The notes beneath the pieces are model-generated. The model saw nothing but the letters and a program-made list of their open reading frames with translations. It searched no databases and was not told the DNA's origin. From positions 29,838,816 through 29,902,815 of the forward strand of contig JANVCC010000021.1 of assembly GCA_025345505.1 (NCBI GenBank): a stretch of DNA of 64,000 bases. Reading direction: 5' to 3'. Of the stretch, positions 13,579 to 26,300 are shown piece by piece. Within the stretch, counting starts at the first letter, position 1, and every line of letters begins with the position of its first letter. Position numbers and translations under genes: made by a program. This DNA is from Todiramphus chloris collaris (Eukaryota > Chordata > Aves > Coraciiformes > Alcedinidae).

Positions 13579-13798
13579 TCCAACAAGTTCACTATCAAAC
13601 TTTGAATATGAGTGCAATTGCCTATACCAGAAGTAGCTTGGCATAAGATGACAATTTATCAAATGCTTCTTTGGGGTGGAAGATGCTACCTTTCTGGGCT
13701 GTCCGCCTTTGGAGAATCTCTGGTGAGTGTAAAAGTCTTGAACAAAGTGTAATAGTGTAAGAAAGTAGTAAAAAGATAATCAAGTTTAGTAAAAGTTT

Positions 13799-13909
13799 AA
13801 AGAGGACTTTAATTTAAATTAAAGAGGACTTTAATTTAAAAAAATAGAAATGAAGAGTCTATATGTCAGCTATCATATAAACATGAGGAATCTATAAACA
13901 TGAGGAATC
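13799..13909. repeat. Two adjacent short tandem duplications
   Basis: A 22-base unit beginning AAAGAGGACTTTAATTT occurs at 13799-13820 and again at 13821-13840 (20 bases kept). Only 35 bases further on, a different 17-base unit, TATAAACATGAGGAATC, is repeated exactly at 13876-13892 and 13893-13909. Exactness suggests that both duplications are recent. Confidence 0.9.
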
Positions 13910-14864
13910 TCTCAGGAGACTGTTATGAAAGATGGTTTAGGTCTATTGTGTATCGAATCTATCTGAAATCTACTTCAGCAGCACCCAAACCTAAGAACAG
14001 TCATTACTACCTCATCTGACTGTTTTTAATTGAAATGTTATGAACTTTTGCAGTCCTAACTGTAACTGGAGTGCCAAAACCATATATTATATTAATAATT
14101 TGGATGAATTTGCTGCCAGCAACTATTGAAATGCACCCCAACCTGTCCCATGGTTCTGCGACTTGGTGTCTTCCTGTAGGAAGTTGGTGTGTGTTGGTGA
14201 CTTCCTAACTTTTCTTGAAATATTATATATACCAATATAATTTATATTTTTTTATTTTTAGCAAGGATCACTCAAATTTGTACCTTGTGCCCTGCATTGA
14301 CGGGCTTAATAAATGAGGATATATGACAGAAAACAGGTACACCCACTTTCTGAAGTCTAAGAATTCAGCATAATCTGTATTAGTAGCTTTTACTTTGTTG
14401 ATCTGCTGATGGAAGCTTCTTCACAGAACTAGTGGTAAAAGGCTGTATTCCACAGATAAAATAGCTTTTGTGATTCTTGAGTAAATAAATACATTCAGTT
14501 CCTGCATGACACCATTTTCAGGCAGCTCGTTCCCCTGCTGCAGAGCATTAATGCAGTTTGTCTTTGCAGTTGGGACTTTCTTTTTGATGTGGTGATTGAC
14601 TGGAGTTTGCCAATCATTTGTTCAGCTGTGTAAGCCTCACTAATTTCCCAAAGTTAATCGTAACAGTGTGTATGGTTGAGATAATGGAGCTGGTTACTAT
14701 ACTAGCGTATGGTAAACTCATTCCTGTTCTACATAATTATTTCAGTTTTGGTGTAAAAGAGGCTGTCCTACTCATTTTCTCTAGAAAATATATGATAGGG
14801 TAACTATTATCAACTTGGAATAATTTGTTTCTTGTTTTCAACTATGAGAATAGGTGAAAGAAAC

Positions 14865-14883
14865 AAAAAAAAAAAAAAAAAAA
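14865..14883. repeat. A19 homopolymer
   Basis: Run of 19 A followed by TTAAAAAA. Confidence 0.9.
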
Positions 14884-15708
14884 TTAAAAAAAGCAGCAAA
14901 GGTTTAATTATAAAATTTTAAAACCAGTCATGTATCCAGCATGAGAGGTAGTTAAGAATCTGTACATTCTCAGAATTTATTAGGGCACTGGTTATTTATG
15001 TGGTGTCATCTTTTCTTGAAAATGCCCTGTAAAGGAATGAAAATGAATGCTTTAGATATGAAAGACTATACTATATCTGCAACTACAAGCTATATATAAC
15101 CATACTTGAAAATGCAAGAAAGGATCTTATTTAAAATATAGGATTCTGCATTATAACCAAAGGAGAATAAATGAAAAATCTATAATGTTTCTTAAATATT
15201 CTGCAAGCTATGGAATATGCTGTGAGTCCTACCACACCAGCGCTATCAAAAAAGTTGCAGTTTTGGTATGCTTCATTAACTGTTTGCATACAAGACAAAA
15301 GTGCTTTCTGATGAAGTGTAAAACCAACTTGGGACCAATTTTCCACAACATAAATTCAAGATTCATTCCATCCCCTGATATTCTTAAATTCAAACAGCTA
15401 GGGAGGTTTTATGTCTTATCTTTTATCAATAATTATTTTTAATTCTACAGTTTTAGATTATTCAGCCAAATGTAATAAGCTCAGGGTTGATTTCATACTG
15501 TGATGATTGCTGTTAAAGACATGTTGCTTTCTAGAGTACTGTGATTAGTCTGGTTAAGCATGTTTTTAACCAGTTATTTGAAAAGTTATGTTATCATAGA
15601 TATCTCTTGCTAGAGTTATTTTTCTCAAGATTCATAATTGGGCAGATTTTATTCAGGCATCTGTCCCTTCAGAGTTGAATTTAAGATCCCACCTTTTTAA
15701 TCTTTTCT

Positions 15709-15772
15709 CCCCCCCCCCCCCCCCTTTTTTTTTTTTCTTTGGGTTTTTTGGGGTTTTTTTTTTTGTCTTTTT
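15709..15772. repeat. C16 run abutting T12 and T/G tract
   Basis: Sixteen C, then twelve T, then T runs separated by GGG and GGGG. Such long poly(C) next to poly(T) is prone to slippage, and its length here should be treated as uncertain. Confidence 0.9.
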
Positions 15773-16760
15773 GTTATTCCCATTCGTAGTGAAGTTGACA
15801 TAGTTGTGTGGTAATGTGTATTTCAGTGAGGTGGAAAGTGCCCTTTTAGATTTGGTACTGCAGATTTATTATTAATATTATTAATTAGTGCTCCTGAAGC
15901 TAATGATTCACATTTTTGTTTGCTGAATTCTGTTTTAGTGGTCTCAGTTTTTCTGTTGAAGCTTGACTGATGATGGACTCTCTTTATATCTTACTTATGA
16001 AGTACCATGTATTTACTGATTGAAGTTTATTTTATTTTTATTATAGAACAGTTTAGCTATTCAGAGGAGTCACTAGACTACTCTTCAGTGAGGTGAGAGG
16101 GTAAATGTCAAATTTATATTGCATTAGTTTAGACAAAATAATTGGAATTACAGGAGTTATATCTGATGTGAAAGTTTGCAAGTTATCCTATAACACTTCC
16201 AACTTGTGTGACTATTCTACTTAGGAATGTGGTAAAGGGAGGCAATAGAGGAAAGGGAAATATTGCAGTTTTCTATTCTCTTCCATGATCTGTAGGCTTA
16301 TTTATAATTTTGAAGTATTTTGCTTACAGTAGAGAAAAAGAACTAATAGTCTTACAGAGGTTTAATGATAATGGAGAGGGAAAGTGTACTCCTACTCATA
16401 GAGGGTCCCCTACTTTGTAGGCTGCTGAGAGTTCCCACTTTAATCCTGAAAAACCCTTCATAATAAAACCCAGACTGTCTCCCACTTATTCTAGATACAA
16501 GTCTGGCATGTTGATTGGTACTTTTAAGTAGTAGAAGTCTGTGTGTGCATCATCACTTTATACAGTAGCATTTTTAAGCTACACCTGTGATATTAAATGC
16601 AGCAGGACCTGTCCATGGGCTTGAGGACTGGTGAATAGTCACCCATGCTGTTCCTGCATTTCAAATAATCACAAGCTAGTTTAAGAAAGAATGTTTCCTC
16701 ATTGTTAAGATCTGTTTTCTAGCTCTTGCTTGCTCAGTTTGAGTAAAAAACTAGAAAGCA

Positions 16761-16826
16761 TTTTTTTCCTTCTTTTTTTTTTTTTTCCTTTCTTTTCTTT
16801 TTTTTTTTTTTTTTTTTCCTCTGCAG
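16761..16826 (+). repeat. Long pyrimidine tract ending in CTGCAG
   Basis: About 60 bases of T with C interruptions ending TCCTCTGCAG at 16826, an acceptor-like sequence. No open, donor-bounded exon follows (stops appear at once), so I treat it as a low-complexity tract. Confidence 0.8.
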
Positions 16827-17855
16827 TTATTCTTAGAGCTAGATCTTTTGTTTAGGGAAATGTTCAGTTAGAGAAAGAGACAGACAAATTTCATCCTACA
16901 ACTGGAGGTGCTGATGGACAGATGGAAGGGATACTGAAGAAACTGGGTACTGAGATCAGAAGAAATTGAGCATAATTACCTAATACACTATATTTGACCC
17001 CACATATAGCTTCACATATGTATTGAATTAAAGTAAAATCGATGCTGAGTACGATCACTGGGCAAATGTTTCAGAGCCTATTAAGTATGTCATTCTGTTT
17101 GAGTTTTGTGCTAATTTCTTTCCACATGTTTAAACCCATCACAGTTTTTTTTTTCAAATACTGCATTCAGTCCTTTACTATGTGTGCATTAAGCATAGGG
17201 ACTGTTAGCACGTCTGAAGTAACATCTGCTCTGTCTTTTTGTTGTTGGGTTCATGGTGTAATTAGCTCTATATTTCACCAAATACAATTTTGCTCCCATG
17301 GCGGATAGAGCAGCATGAAGAAAACATAAATAATTGCAGATTAGAGAAACAGAAGGCAAAGTGGGTGTAGGTGGCTTTGATGAAAAAAAAAGGTTAAGGA
17401 GAATAGAAGGTCAACTCATTATAGGACATAACATTGTTAAAATCATATTTGAATATACTCTAGTTTCTCACATCTGAAGTATGTAATTTTCTTTTTTAAC
17501 TCTACCTATTTTTACTAAAAAGAAAGGTATTTTAAAAACCAGAAACTTCATTCTAGGTTATATATATCTAAAAATCCTAAACTGTGTGTAAGCTTGAATG
17601 AGCAAGCACTCATAGACTAAAGTATGATTTTTTATGAGTTTTAAGATTACGGAATATAAATCCCACTTTTCTGGACAATGCTATGAAGACTATCTAAAGA
17701 TTGCAGTAGAAAAGTGGTTTTCCACTGCAGCTTTTTGATGAACGCCATGCAGATTGTTAAGCAGATTTCTACTGTCTGAGAATTCACCTTTATGAATGTG
17801 CTTCCAGCAAGAAAGACATCAGCAACTTGATTCAGTACAGGTACCTTGTACCATT

Positions 17856-17877
17856 TGGGATGCCCTCAGGCATCCCA
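17856..17877. other. Perfect 9-base inverted repeat with 4-base loop
   Basis: TGGGATGCC, loop CTCA, GGCATCCCA. A GC-rich perfect hairpin standing out in AT-rich intron sequence. No T run or known RNA family is attached. Confidence 0.85.
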
Positions 17878-19043
17878 CTTGGCTTCCAGCTTCCACTTCT
17901 GAATGGCAGAGATCATATGCAGCTAGGTACTCTGTCATATTTGCAAGCCCTGTGGGGATACATCAGATATCAGAGAGCACCTGACATGACAGCAGATTCC
18001 TATATGCAGGCAACTGAGTAGACCTCCAGTGCTTGCAGTTGCCTCTGCAACACATTTTCCCCATCTCAGGAAACAATAGTATCACTAAGAAGACAGTAAA
18101 AAGGGATATTTTCCAAAACAGAGATGATATTTCAATTTTCTTTTTTCTTTTTGCTTTCCTTAATATACACATCTATAAATACTACTTTAAAAGATTTTAA
18201 AGATTTTTCTGTAACATCCAGAATTAATAATGTGATTGGTGCAACTAATATTATTTAGATAATGATATAATTGTGTGACATCTCTATTTTAAAGTTATCT
18301 TAATCATTCTTCTCAGCCTTGTCTAAATAGAACCAATTTATAATGAGAAAGAAGATAAATAGTAGTGTCTATGACTTGGCAAAAGGGATTTTTCTAGAAA
18401 TACTCATAACTGATCATACTCTGTCCATGATGATGCAGATCATCCCAAGTTTGTACCGACAAACAACATCTCGGTTAACAATGTGATGTGTTTCCCTTCT
18501 TTGTCTTTCTTATCACAGACTTATCAGAAGCTTTCCAATTACCTTACCAAGAGCTGTATTTGGCTTTCCCATTTAGCATATTCTCTGGCTTCATTGCTGG
18601 AGGAAACTGTTAGTTTCTTACTCCATGTTGAAGAGGTTTGTGGTGCTACAAAGGTGCTGTGAGTTTGGAATTAAAACAATTTCCTGAACTTGCAGCACCA
18701 TCATTCTTATAAACTGTCTCTTTTTCAAAAAAGGCATTTTGAATTTCCAATTTTTTATCTGCTGTGCATGGAGGTACATATGCACATCACATTGTACATT
18801 TGATTTTAAGTATGCAGCCTGATAGAAATTTCTTTTGCCTGTTTACAGTTATTTAGCTTTTTAAATCAATGTGAAAAAAAACAAAGCATTAAGTTCTCAT
18901 TGACAAAATAAATAATCTCAAAATAGGTTTATTATTTATAGCTTAGGCACACACATAAAGCATTTGCAACCTTCGGTTCTTGACATTGCTTCTTGTATGT
19001 TTTTTGCATGTTCCTAATTAATTAAACTTTCTTAATTTTAAAC

Positions 19044-19069
19044 TTTTTTTTTTTTTTTTTTTTTTTTTT
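19044..19069. repeat. T26 homopolymer
   Basis: Run of 26 T followed by AATTAATCAG. Confidence 0.92.
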
Positions 19070-22000
19070 AATTAATCAGTTCTGTCCAAACTCTGGAGTA
19101 GGAGATACACTGAAATTTGAACATTATAGCAGGTCTTGCTGAGGTAAGAAACATAAGATTTAACAGAGAAGGTTAAATCATCATGAGCTACAATGATCTC
19201 AGTTGTCACTGCTTTTGTGTAAGCAGCTTTGTTAGAGTAAACTATTTCTGGTATCACTACAATATTGGTCATTGTAATCTTCAAAGAATGGTATAGAGCA
19301 AGTGATAGGGCTACTGCTGCTGGTACAGAAAATGTAATTTTCCTCCTCTTCTGCTTTCAGACTTCAAACAATAAATCATTTTGTTGAAGAGATAATAAAG
19401 CACCAACTGGGTGCTGGTTTAATTCATATCAGGGGAGATCTTCAGTAGCTTTCTAAAACAAAGTAATTAGGGAAGGAGTTCTTTTATTAAAAAATGAGAT
19501 AGATTATTTTTGTATAGCTCTTGTGTTCTTACAGGTGTTAGAGTAGAGTAAAAAAAGGCAGTATTCTACTTCCATCTTATGTTTGAGATGTAGAAGTTAT
19601 AAATCAACTACAACAATTGCAAAATACATAATTAAAAATCCCAAATGAAACAAGAATTTTGACATAAATGACTTCACTGTACCGAGGAAGGTTACACTTG
19701 TTTAGTGGGAAAATAAAATAGTAGGAAACAGCAAATAAATGTAAGAAAAGGATGCCTTGGGGGAGGGGAATGTGAAAATGTTTCCTTAATAAAGTCAATA
19801 TACAGAAATAAAACCAACATCTGCTCCTCGTTTCTCTATCTGATTTCACTTTTAATTACACAACTTCATAGTTAAGGCAATTTTAGTAGAGCTTTAGTTT
19901 TTCCTTTATTGTGATTGAAGCTACTGACCAAACTTCAGAAGCACTGAGTATGCATTTGTGCTCTTTTTTTGGGACTTTGAATAATACTGCTTGATGATGG
20001 ATCCCATTTGCCTTTTGAAAGCTTGTCTCTTAGGTCTTCATGGCTTGTGTGTTCTTCAGCTAGTGAGCTTCAATTTAGTGGCTCCTGATGGTGATTTGGG
20101 TGGATATGGAGAGTTACAGAAAAAGTTTAACACCTTTGGCTTCTCCATCATCTGCTGAGTTTCTCACATTGTAAGTTTTTCTTCTGGACCTTTATTAATG
20201 TTGGAAACTGTGTTGATGCAGTGCAGACAGAGCTGCAGGAGATTCAAACAGGGCTTTTTTTTTTGTGGTCACAAGCAGCAAATTTGCACTACCCAGAGAA
20301 ACCACTTTTAATGTGCAATTAACTGTTCTGTCAAGAAAAGATAGAAGTATTACTGGCTTCACAAAGTAGTGTAATATGGCTTCAACTTGACATTCTAAGT
20401 GATTAATAGATAGGTGGGTTTTGTTGTTACCTCAGCCAAAAATAATTGTGTCGTGGACTCTGTTGGGGTATGACTGCAGAGATTTGAATAAGTGAAAGTA
20501 CACCTGTTGTAGGGATCAGTACAGTTAAGAAATTTACCTTGAACAGATGGAGAGTAGTGTGCCTGCAGGATTTCTACTCAAGGATATCAGTGTAAAGCTG
20601 CGTGGACTAAGGACTTGTAGATAATTCTATTATTTTTAAAACTAGACAGAGTGCCTTAAAATCATAAACTCTCTTGTAAGAAGTTAATTTCACCTGACAG
20701 CCATTTGCAAAATCCCCCAAATTATTTTTATAATACTCTGTATTTCTGATCAGTTTATCCTCAATGTCATATCAAAATTGCTGTGTGGATTGCTGAAAGA
20801 GTATTTTCCTTTCATATTTCATAAGTGATGAATTTGCTTCATCCTATGTAAAAAAAATATCTGCCATAGTCTTCGATATCTTTATTTTTCATTATGATAA
20901 ATAATCTGTACTTTGGTATTTGCAACATACATGCTTCAGTTCTTAATCAAATCTCTTCGGGAGATCAGCTTCTGAAGCATCTCTGTTCTCCATACCACAC
21001 ATGGTCCTTGGGCCCAGGCACCGTACTGAATCCACTTTCCAGTGTTCTGCTCAGAGTAGCAGATATGGCGTAAAAAGGGATCTAGGCTTGATGAGGCTAG
21101 AACAATGCACTTTTATCCTTCAAAATGAAGTAGATTCAGGACATGCTTTGGCACACTATGACACCTGTCTTATGAGAGCTCTCTATGTTTTTGTTCCTGA
21201 TCTTGATCAGCCAACTGTAATCACTGGCGAAAGCAACATCTTGAATTACTTAGGATTACTGTAGAGCATCTTCTCATCGTACATACTGTAGAGTCAGCTA
21301 TTCCAATAAGTGATTTTTATGGTTTTGAGAAGTTGCTTCACTAAACCTTGACCCAGTGTGCTATATAACTAACTGATTTACATGGAAGTTCTGGAGGTTA
21401 CTTCTCACTACTCATGTATTACACACAGGTTAGTTGCCTTTTTGATCTCCGTTAATATTGTGCACTCAGAAATCTTCTTCAACTTCATGATTGGGGATTT
21501 TGTCCATTTATAATTCATTGTATGCTCCTATCAAAATAACTCCCTCTCTATAGCATATTGTATACGTCTTACAGAAAAAAATCATTGAACTGATCACATA
21601 GTCAAAATAGGTTTTCCTCTCAGTATTTTTAAACATTCAAAGTATATTGCTTTATTCCTTATGTTTATGTCTGTCTCATAAAGTGACCTTGTAGACAGCG
21701 AGGAATGATCTTTTCTTCCCCTACTCAAAGAAGGCAGGTTTTATAGAAAGGTTTCCATTCTTACTTCTGGTGGCTTCTCCATCTGGAAGATTAGAATTGT
21801 GACTTTGCTAGAATAGTTCCACTTTGCAATGGTATTTTAATGTTGCCCTTGAAAGTCTTCCTCTGCAACCATGGGCACCAACTTCTGTGCCCATTAGTTC
21901 TGTGCCATTGGTGTATGTTGCATCTCAGCTACCAGATGAGTAGAAATGCATTATGCTCTCTGTGTGGTTAACTGAGCCTTCTCTCCCTGCCCCACTTGTT

Positions 22001-25000
22001 CCTGATATTCTATTTTAATTGGCTATTATGTATTGTTTAATTTATGATTGAGTCCTAAACTGCCCCATGTTTCATCTTTAATTTAGAAGTTTGGATGTAT
22101 ATTTATTTGTTCAATGAATCTGCATTGTTTTAACTCACTGACAGTTAATTGGACAGCCTAGGTCAAACTCCTTGAAGTGTTTTTTTCTCTGCATGATCTC
22201 ATTTTTGCTCACTGTCTGAGGCCTCTTTCAGCTTGAGTGTGTAAGGAAAGGTATGCCCTCCAGCATGACATAAAGCCCCAACCATTTCAAGATGGCTGTT
22301 TGAGACTGAACGTAGAAGATTTCAGCAGATGGCATCTAATTACTTGAGATATGCCAAAGTGCTGAAAGGAGTATTTGTTTCTTCAAACCTAAAGGGTAGC
22401 TGTACCTGACACGATGTGAATGGCATGTGCATTAATGTACCCATGTCAGCATTTATTCCATCTACAGTTTCTGCTATGAGCTTTATCACAGATAATTGTC
22501 TATGATATGAATGGAACTTCCTTGAGTATTATTGTAATAGAGCTATAATTAATAAAACTATTACACAAAGTAGAAGAAAATCCCATGCTTTTTAGTGGAA
22601 AGTAGAAGTAAAGAGACAATCTATATTCATTTTATTGAGAAAGCTATGGAAACTTTGAATTAAAACTATCATTTTGACCTTTTAGTTGAGTTTATGGGTA
22701 AGTCCCTTTTTATGATCACAAGCAATCTTTTTAAAGATGCAGGGAAATTACTGTTACATTAGTTGCATTAAATAGTTGGGAATTTTGAGGGAGAGATATG
22801 TCATGCTCACCTTACCCACACTGTTAGTCTCAGCAAGGTCAAGGGACTAATTGTGGACCCAGCCTGCCCTAAGCCAGTTGCACTACATAATTGCATGCTG
22901 CCTTGGGAGCAGTGTAAGAAGGAAATTGTGACTTGAAGCTATTCTGTCTGGTATTCTAGGGAGTAGGGTCAAAACTGGCCTGTGTCTGCTCCCTCCCTTC
23001 CCCTACCGGTGGGTGGTGAGTCTGTAGAATTCATTTCCCCTCCTGGGCTGCCATCTGTGATACAATAAACCAAATCACAGAAGAGAAATTCAGAGTTTCT
23101 TTTGGAAGGTTTGTGCATCAAACCCTTCTGACTCCCACATATTAACGTACATCTCTGTTCAGAGTATTTGGTTTATGTGCTGAAATAAAATGAAGAGGTT
23201 CATATGTTAACATCCAGATTTTTTTCCTCCATACAAGAGAAATTTTGTTTTGTGTTATTTTACAAATTCTTTTAGGATCTTGTATTAACAGAGTAGTAAA
23301 CTTTTTTTGATGTCATTTGATTTACTAGTGATTCTAAGACTCCGCATGCACCATTTTTCTAAACAGCTTGTTTATCCTTAGAAAATGGTCACCAACTAGA
23401 GCTATTTATGTAAGACATTCCAAATTCCTATGAGTCGAGCAGTGTTTATTCTGGAATGGTTTAACCTCCTCACTTAAATTAACAACTCCCTTTAATTTCA
23501 GCTCCTCCCAGGAATATATCTCAGTTTCCCTGGGAGAAAATGAGCAGACTTATCAATGCTGTTTTGTACTGGCAAAACAGTGTAGTAGCAGAGGTAGAAT
23601 GTAGATTCCTGTATGTGACTGTGAGCACATACAACATTTGAAGATTCAAGTGACTCTGTAATTACCTTTCTTTATGTTATAGTAAATGAAAAATAATCTT
23701 CCTTAAAACAATTCTATCCAATTTTGAAATAAAAAAGGAAATCAGAGATTATCCCACTATAATTCAACTTTTTAAGCAGAATAAATACTGGTAAGAACAT
23801 CCAGCATAATTGAAACAGGCACAGTGATGTTTCCTTTGAGGAGCAGTATACAGTTATTATTGCTTAAACAGTTCAGAGGAAACATGAAGTTACATGACTT
23901 TTCTTGCTTAATGCACAAAGAGGTTTGTGTAAAAATCAAGGGGATTTTTTTTTGTTGTTTCTGTTGCCTGCCTTTCTCAGGCCTGTTAAATGATGCAATG
24001 TGGTGGTCTGGTTAGACAATAGTAAAAGAAACAAAATGTCTTTATTAAAAATTTCAAATAATCAGGTAATGTCATCACTTATACAAGTGTTTTGTTTTAA
24101 AAGCAATATTGATATAATATTGAAATAAACCATTTCAGCCATATTCTAGTGGCTGTCTAGGTGGTATAGGTATTTATTATATGCACATTCAGAAATTATG
24201 ATACTAAGAATATTGCATTTGCTTGAAGTATAAAATCGTCTGCAGTAAAAGAGTTTTACTAGGGCTCATTGCCCTCTGATGTACACAATTAGAAATCTGC
24301 ATTTTATTTTACTTACATTCTCTACTCACATTGCTGAAGCACTTTTATACTGAGTTAGAAAAATATGTATGTTTATAAATTAAAACCTGTGCTTTAGGGT
24401 TAATATTTTATTTATGTATTTTAATGTTTACTTTAAATGTTTGGTAGCAAACATACAGATGCATAATATAAATAACGGCTCAGTAAAATCAATATCCACA
24501 AATGTTAGTAACCAGTATGAATAGTGAAATTTACTTTTATCAAGTGACCCACGAACGATCCTCTCTGCACCACCTAAGTGTTACTTAGACTTTTGATTAA
24601 CATCTTGATGTCCTCTGGGAGGAAAGAAGGTATAAATACATGCATAACAAATGTGGTCCTTGAACTTTTGTACATCTGTGTGCATTGATACATGCCAAAC
24701 ATAACACACTTCAATTTATTCACCTTCAGGCTTCTGCAGAGGCTGTTAGATTGTGTAATCTGCAGAGGATACATATGAAGAACCTTTTCTTGTGCAGGTC
24801 CCAGACCAGCCCTGTGAGAGTTTGTGCTTTAGTGGAGAACAAAGTGCTGGTGGCGTCTTTTCTCTCTCTATGAATATGAGAGAAGAGCTCACTGAGCCTC
24901 AGATATGCCCCTTGTGCATCCCATGAAGAAAATCTGTTCCTCTGCATGGTCCTCATTGTGCAGGTAGTGTGGGTACATTCAGGAAAAAATTCAACAAGTC

Positions 25001-25244
25001 TTCCTTTCGTCTATCATTTATCAGGAAATAAGAGAAACACCCTTTTGAACACCCTTAACTGTCTCAACAGGCATCGTACTTGTGTAATATATATAGAGTC
25101 TGAGGTCAGTACAGAAAGGTTGCAAGTCATTTTCCTGAAAATGAATGTTTTGACATTACTGTGCCTGTAATCTGATGCTTCCTTAAGGTTTAGGACAAAG
25201 ATTTACAATTATATAAAACTTAGTCTACAGTGTATTTAGATATG

Positions 25245-25460
25245 GCAGTGCTAAGCCCAGGGTGAATGTCCAGCTGCACCCCAGAAGAACCAGGTCCCTG
25301 GCAGGGCTGGAAGCATGGCTGTGACGGGGGAGGTGTCACCCAGCTGGGGATGTTCCCCGGCTGCACAGACACCCATCCAATTTGAGATAGTATGGCACAC
25401 TGCTGGAGGGAATAGGGGGATTTTTCTTTTCTTTAATCTAAACTGCGGTGCTGAAACCAT
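25245..25460. other. GC-rich patch of unknown origin
   Basis: About 200 bases clearly richer in G+C than the surrounding intron (CCAGCTGCACCCCAGAAG; GGTCCCTGGCAGGGCTGG; TGACGGGGGAGGTG). The 69-codon minus-strand open frame here shows no known domain. It may be a fragment of an old LTR or a retroposed sequence; I cannot identify it. Confidence 0.4.
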
Positions 25461-25989
25461 CGCGTATTTGTAGCAGAGATTTTTAAAGAAGTATGAATGA
25501 TATCAGCATTGGTGATAGAATTGCAAGAGCTGATGACACTGTAGATGGCATAAACAGTTATTTTTAGATACCTTTAGGAATTTAACACATTAAACAAGAA
25601 ATTTATTAGGAATAGATTTTTTCTGGAGTGTCTGCTACATCAGCTGGTACTTGTAGTGTGCTTTTTGTGCAAGTCACACTGTAAACTGAAATGCAAAGTA
25701 CATATGGGTAGGAAATCCTTTTCCTGTGAATTGTCCAATCAGCCTTGCATTGTTTGAAATTACCATAGCCGCATTCTTACAGTCTTTTCATTTTGTGTAA
25801 GAAGATTGTGAAACTTTGAAGAAGCAGCTGTTAAGTCTTTATTTTCTATTAGATAATTGTATCTATCTGCTAATATTTTCTTTTTGCAGTTCAATAACAA
25901 AGTGAGTCATGATTTCTCTTCTGACAGTTAGATACATGTGGATATTATCATAAACAAATGATAATGTATAATAAGTTTGCTTTTATGTA

Positions 25990-26300
25990 AGTACTGTTTT
26001 AAATTAATTAAAGGTAAAAGGTCATGAATTACCTTTAGTAGTATCTGTAAATATAACCCATTCTGCAGTTTCTGTGGGTAGCAGACATCTATACTCAGAA
26101 ACTCAATGGTGAATGTGTGTCTGGGTATCAAAAAGCAATTTCTGGGATCAAAGTCACAACCAATGTACTGACCATTTTGTATTTGAATAGTAACTTCAAT
26201 CATATCTGTCATAACATAGACACAATAATAAATATCTTTGCACTTCATCTTAGTTTTAATTTTAAGCAATTGCAACCAGCAGATACCTTGATGCACAAAG
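25990..26300. promoter_or_regulatory. Candidate conserved noncoding element with RORE-like palindrome
   Basis: Repeat-free stretch containing TTAATTAA, a 9-base inverted repeat (TAAAGGTAA at 26009-26017 and TTACCTTTA at 26029-26037) and an AAAAGGTCA nuclear-receptor half-site spanning the left arm and loop (26016-26024). It overlaps the longest open frame of the window (122 codons, minus strand), which matches no protein family I know. Enhancer function is inference, from motif density and from the known abundance of conserved enhancers in DACH1 introns. Confidence 0.25.

Noticed and set aside
16761-16860. Pyrimidine tract plus CTGCAG as an exon start
   Set aside because: Stops occur immediately in the following sequence and there is no donor; it is low-complexity DNA.
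21001-21264. 87-codon open frame starting at an ATG
   Set aside because: No domain, no splice signals at its ends and no similarity to a protein I know; length is compatible with chance.
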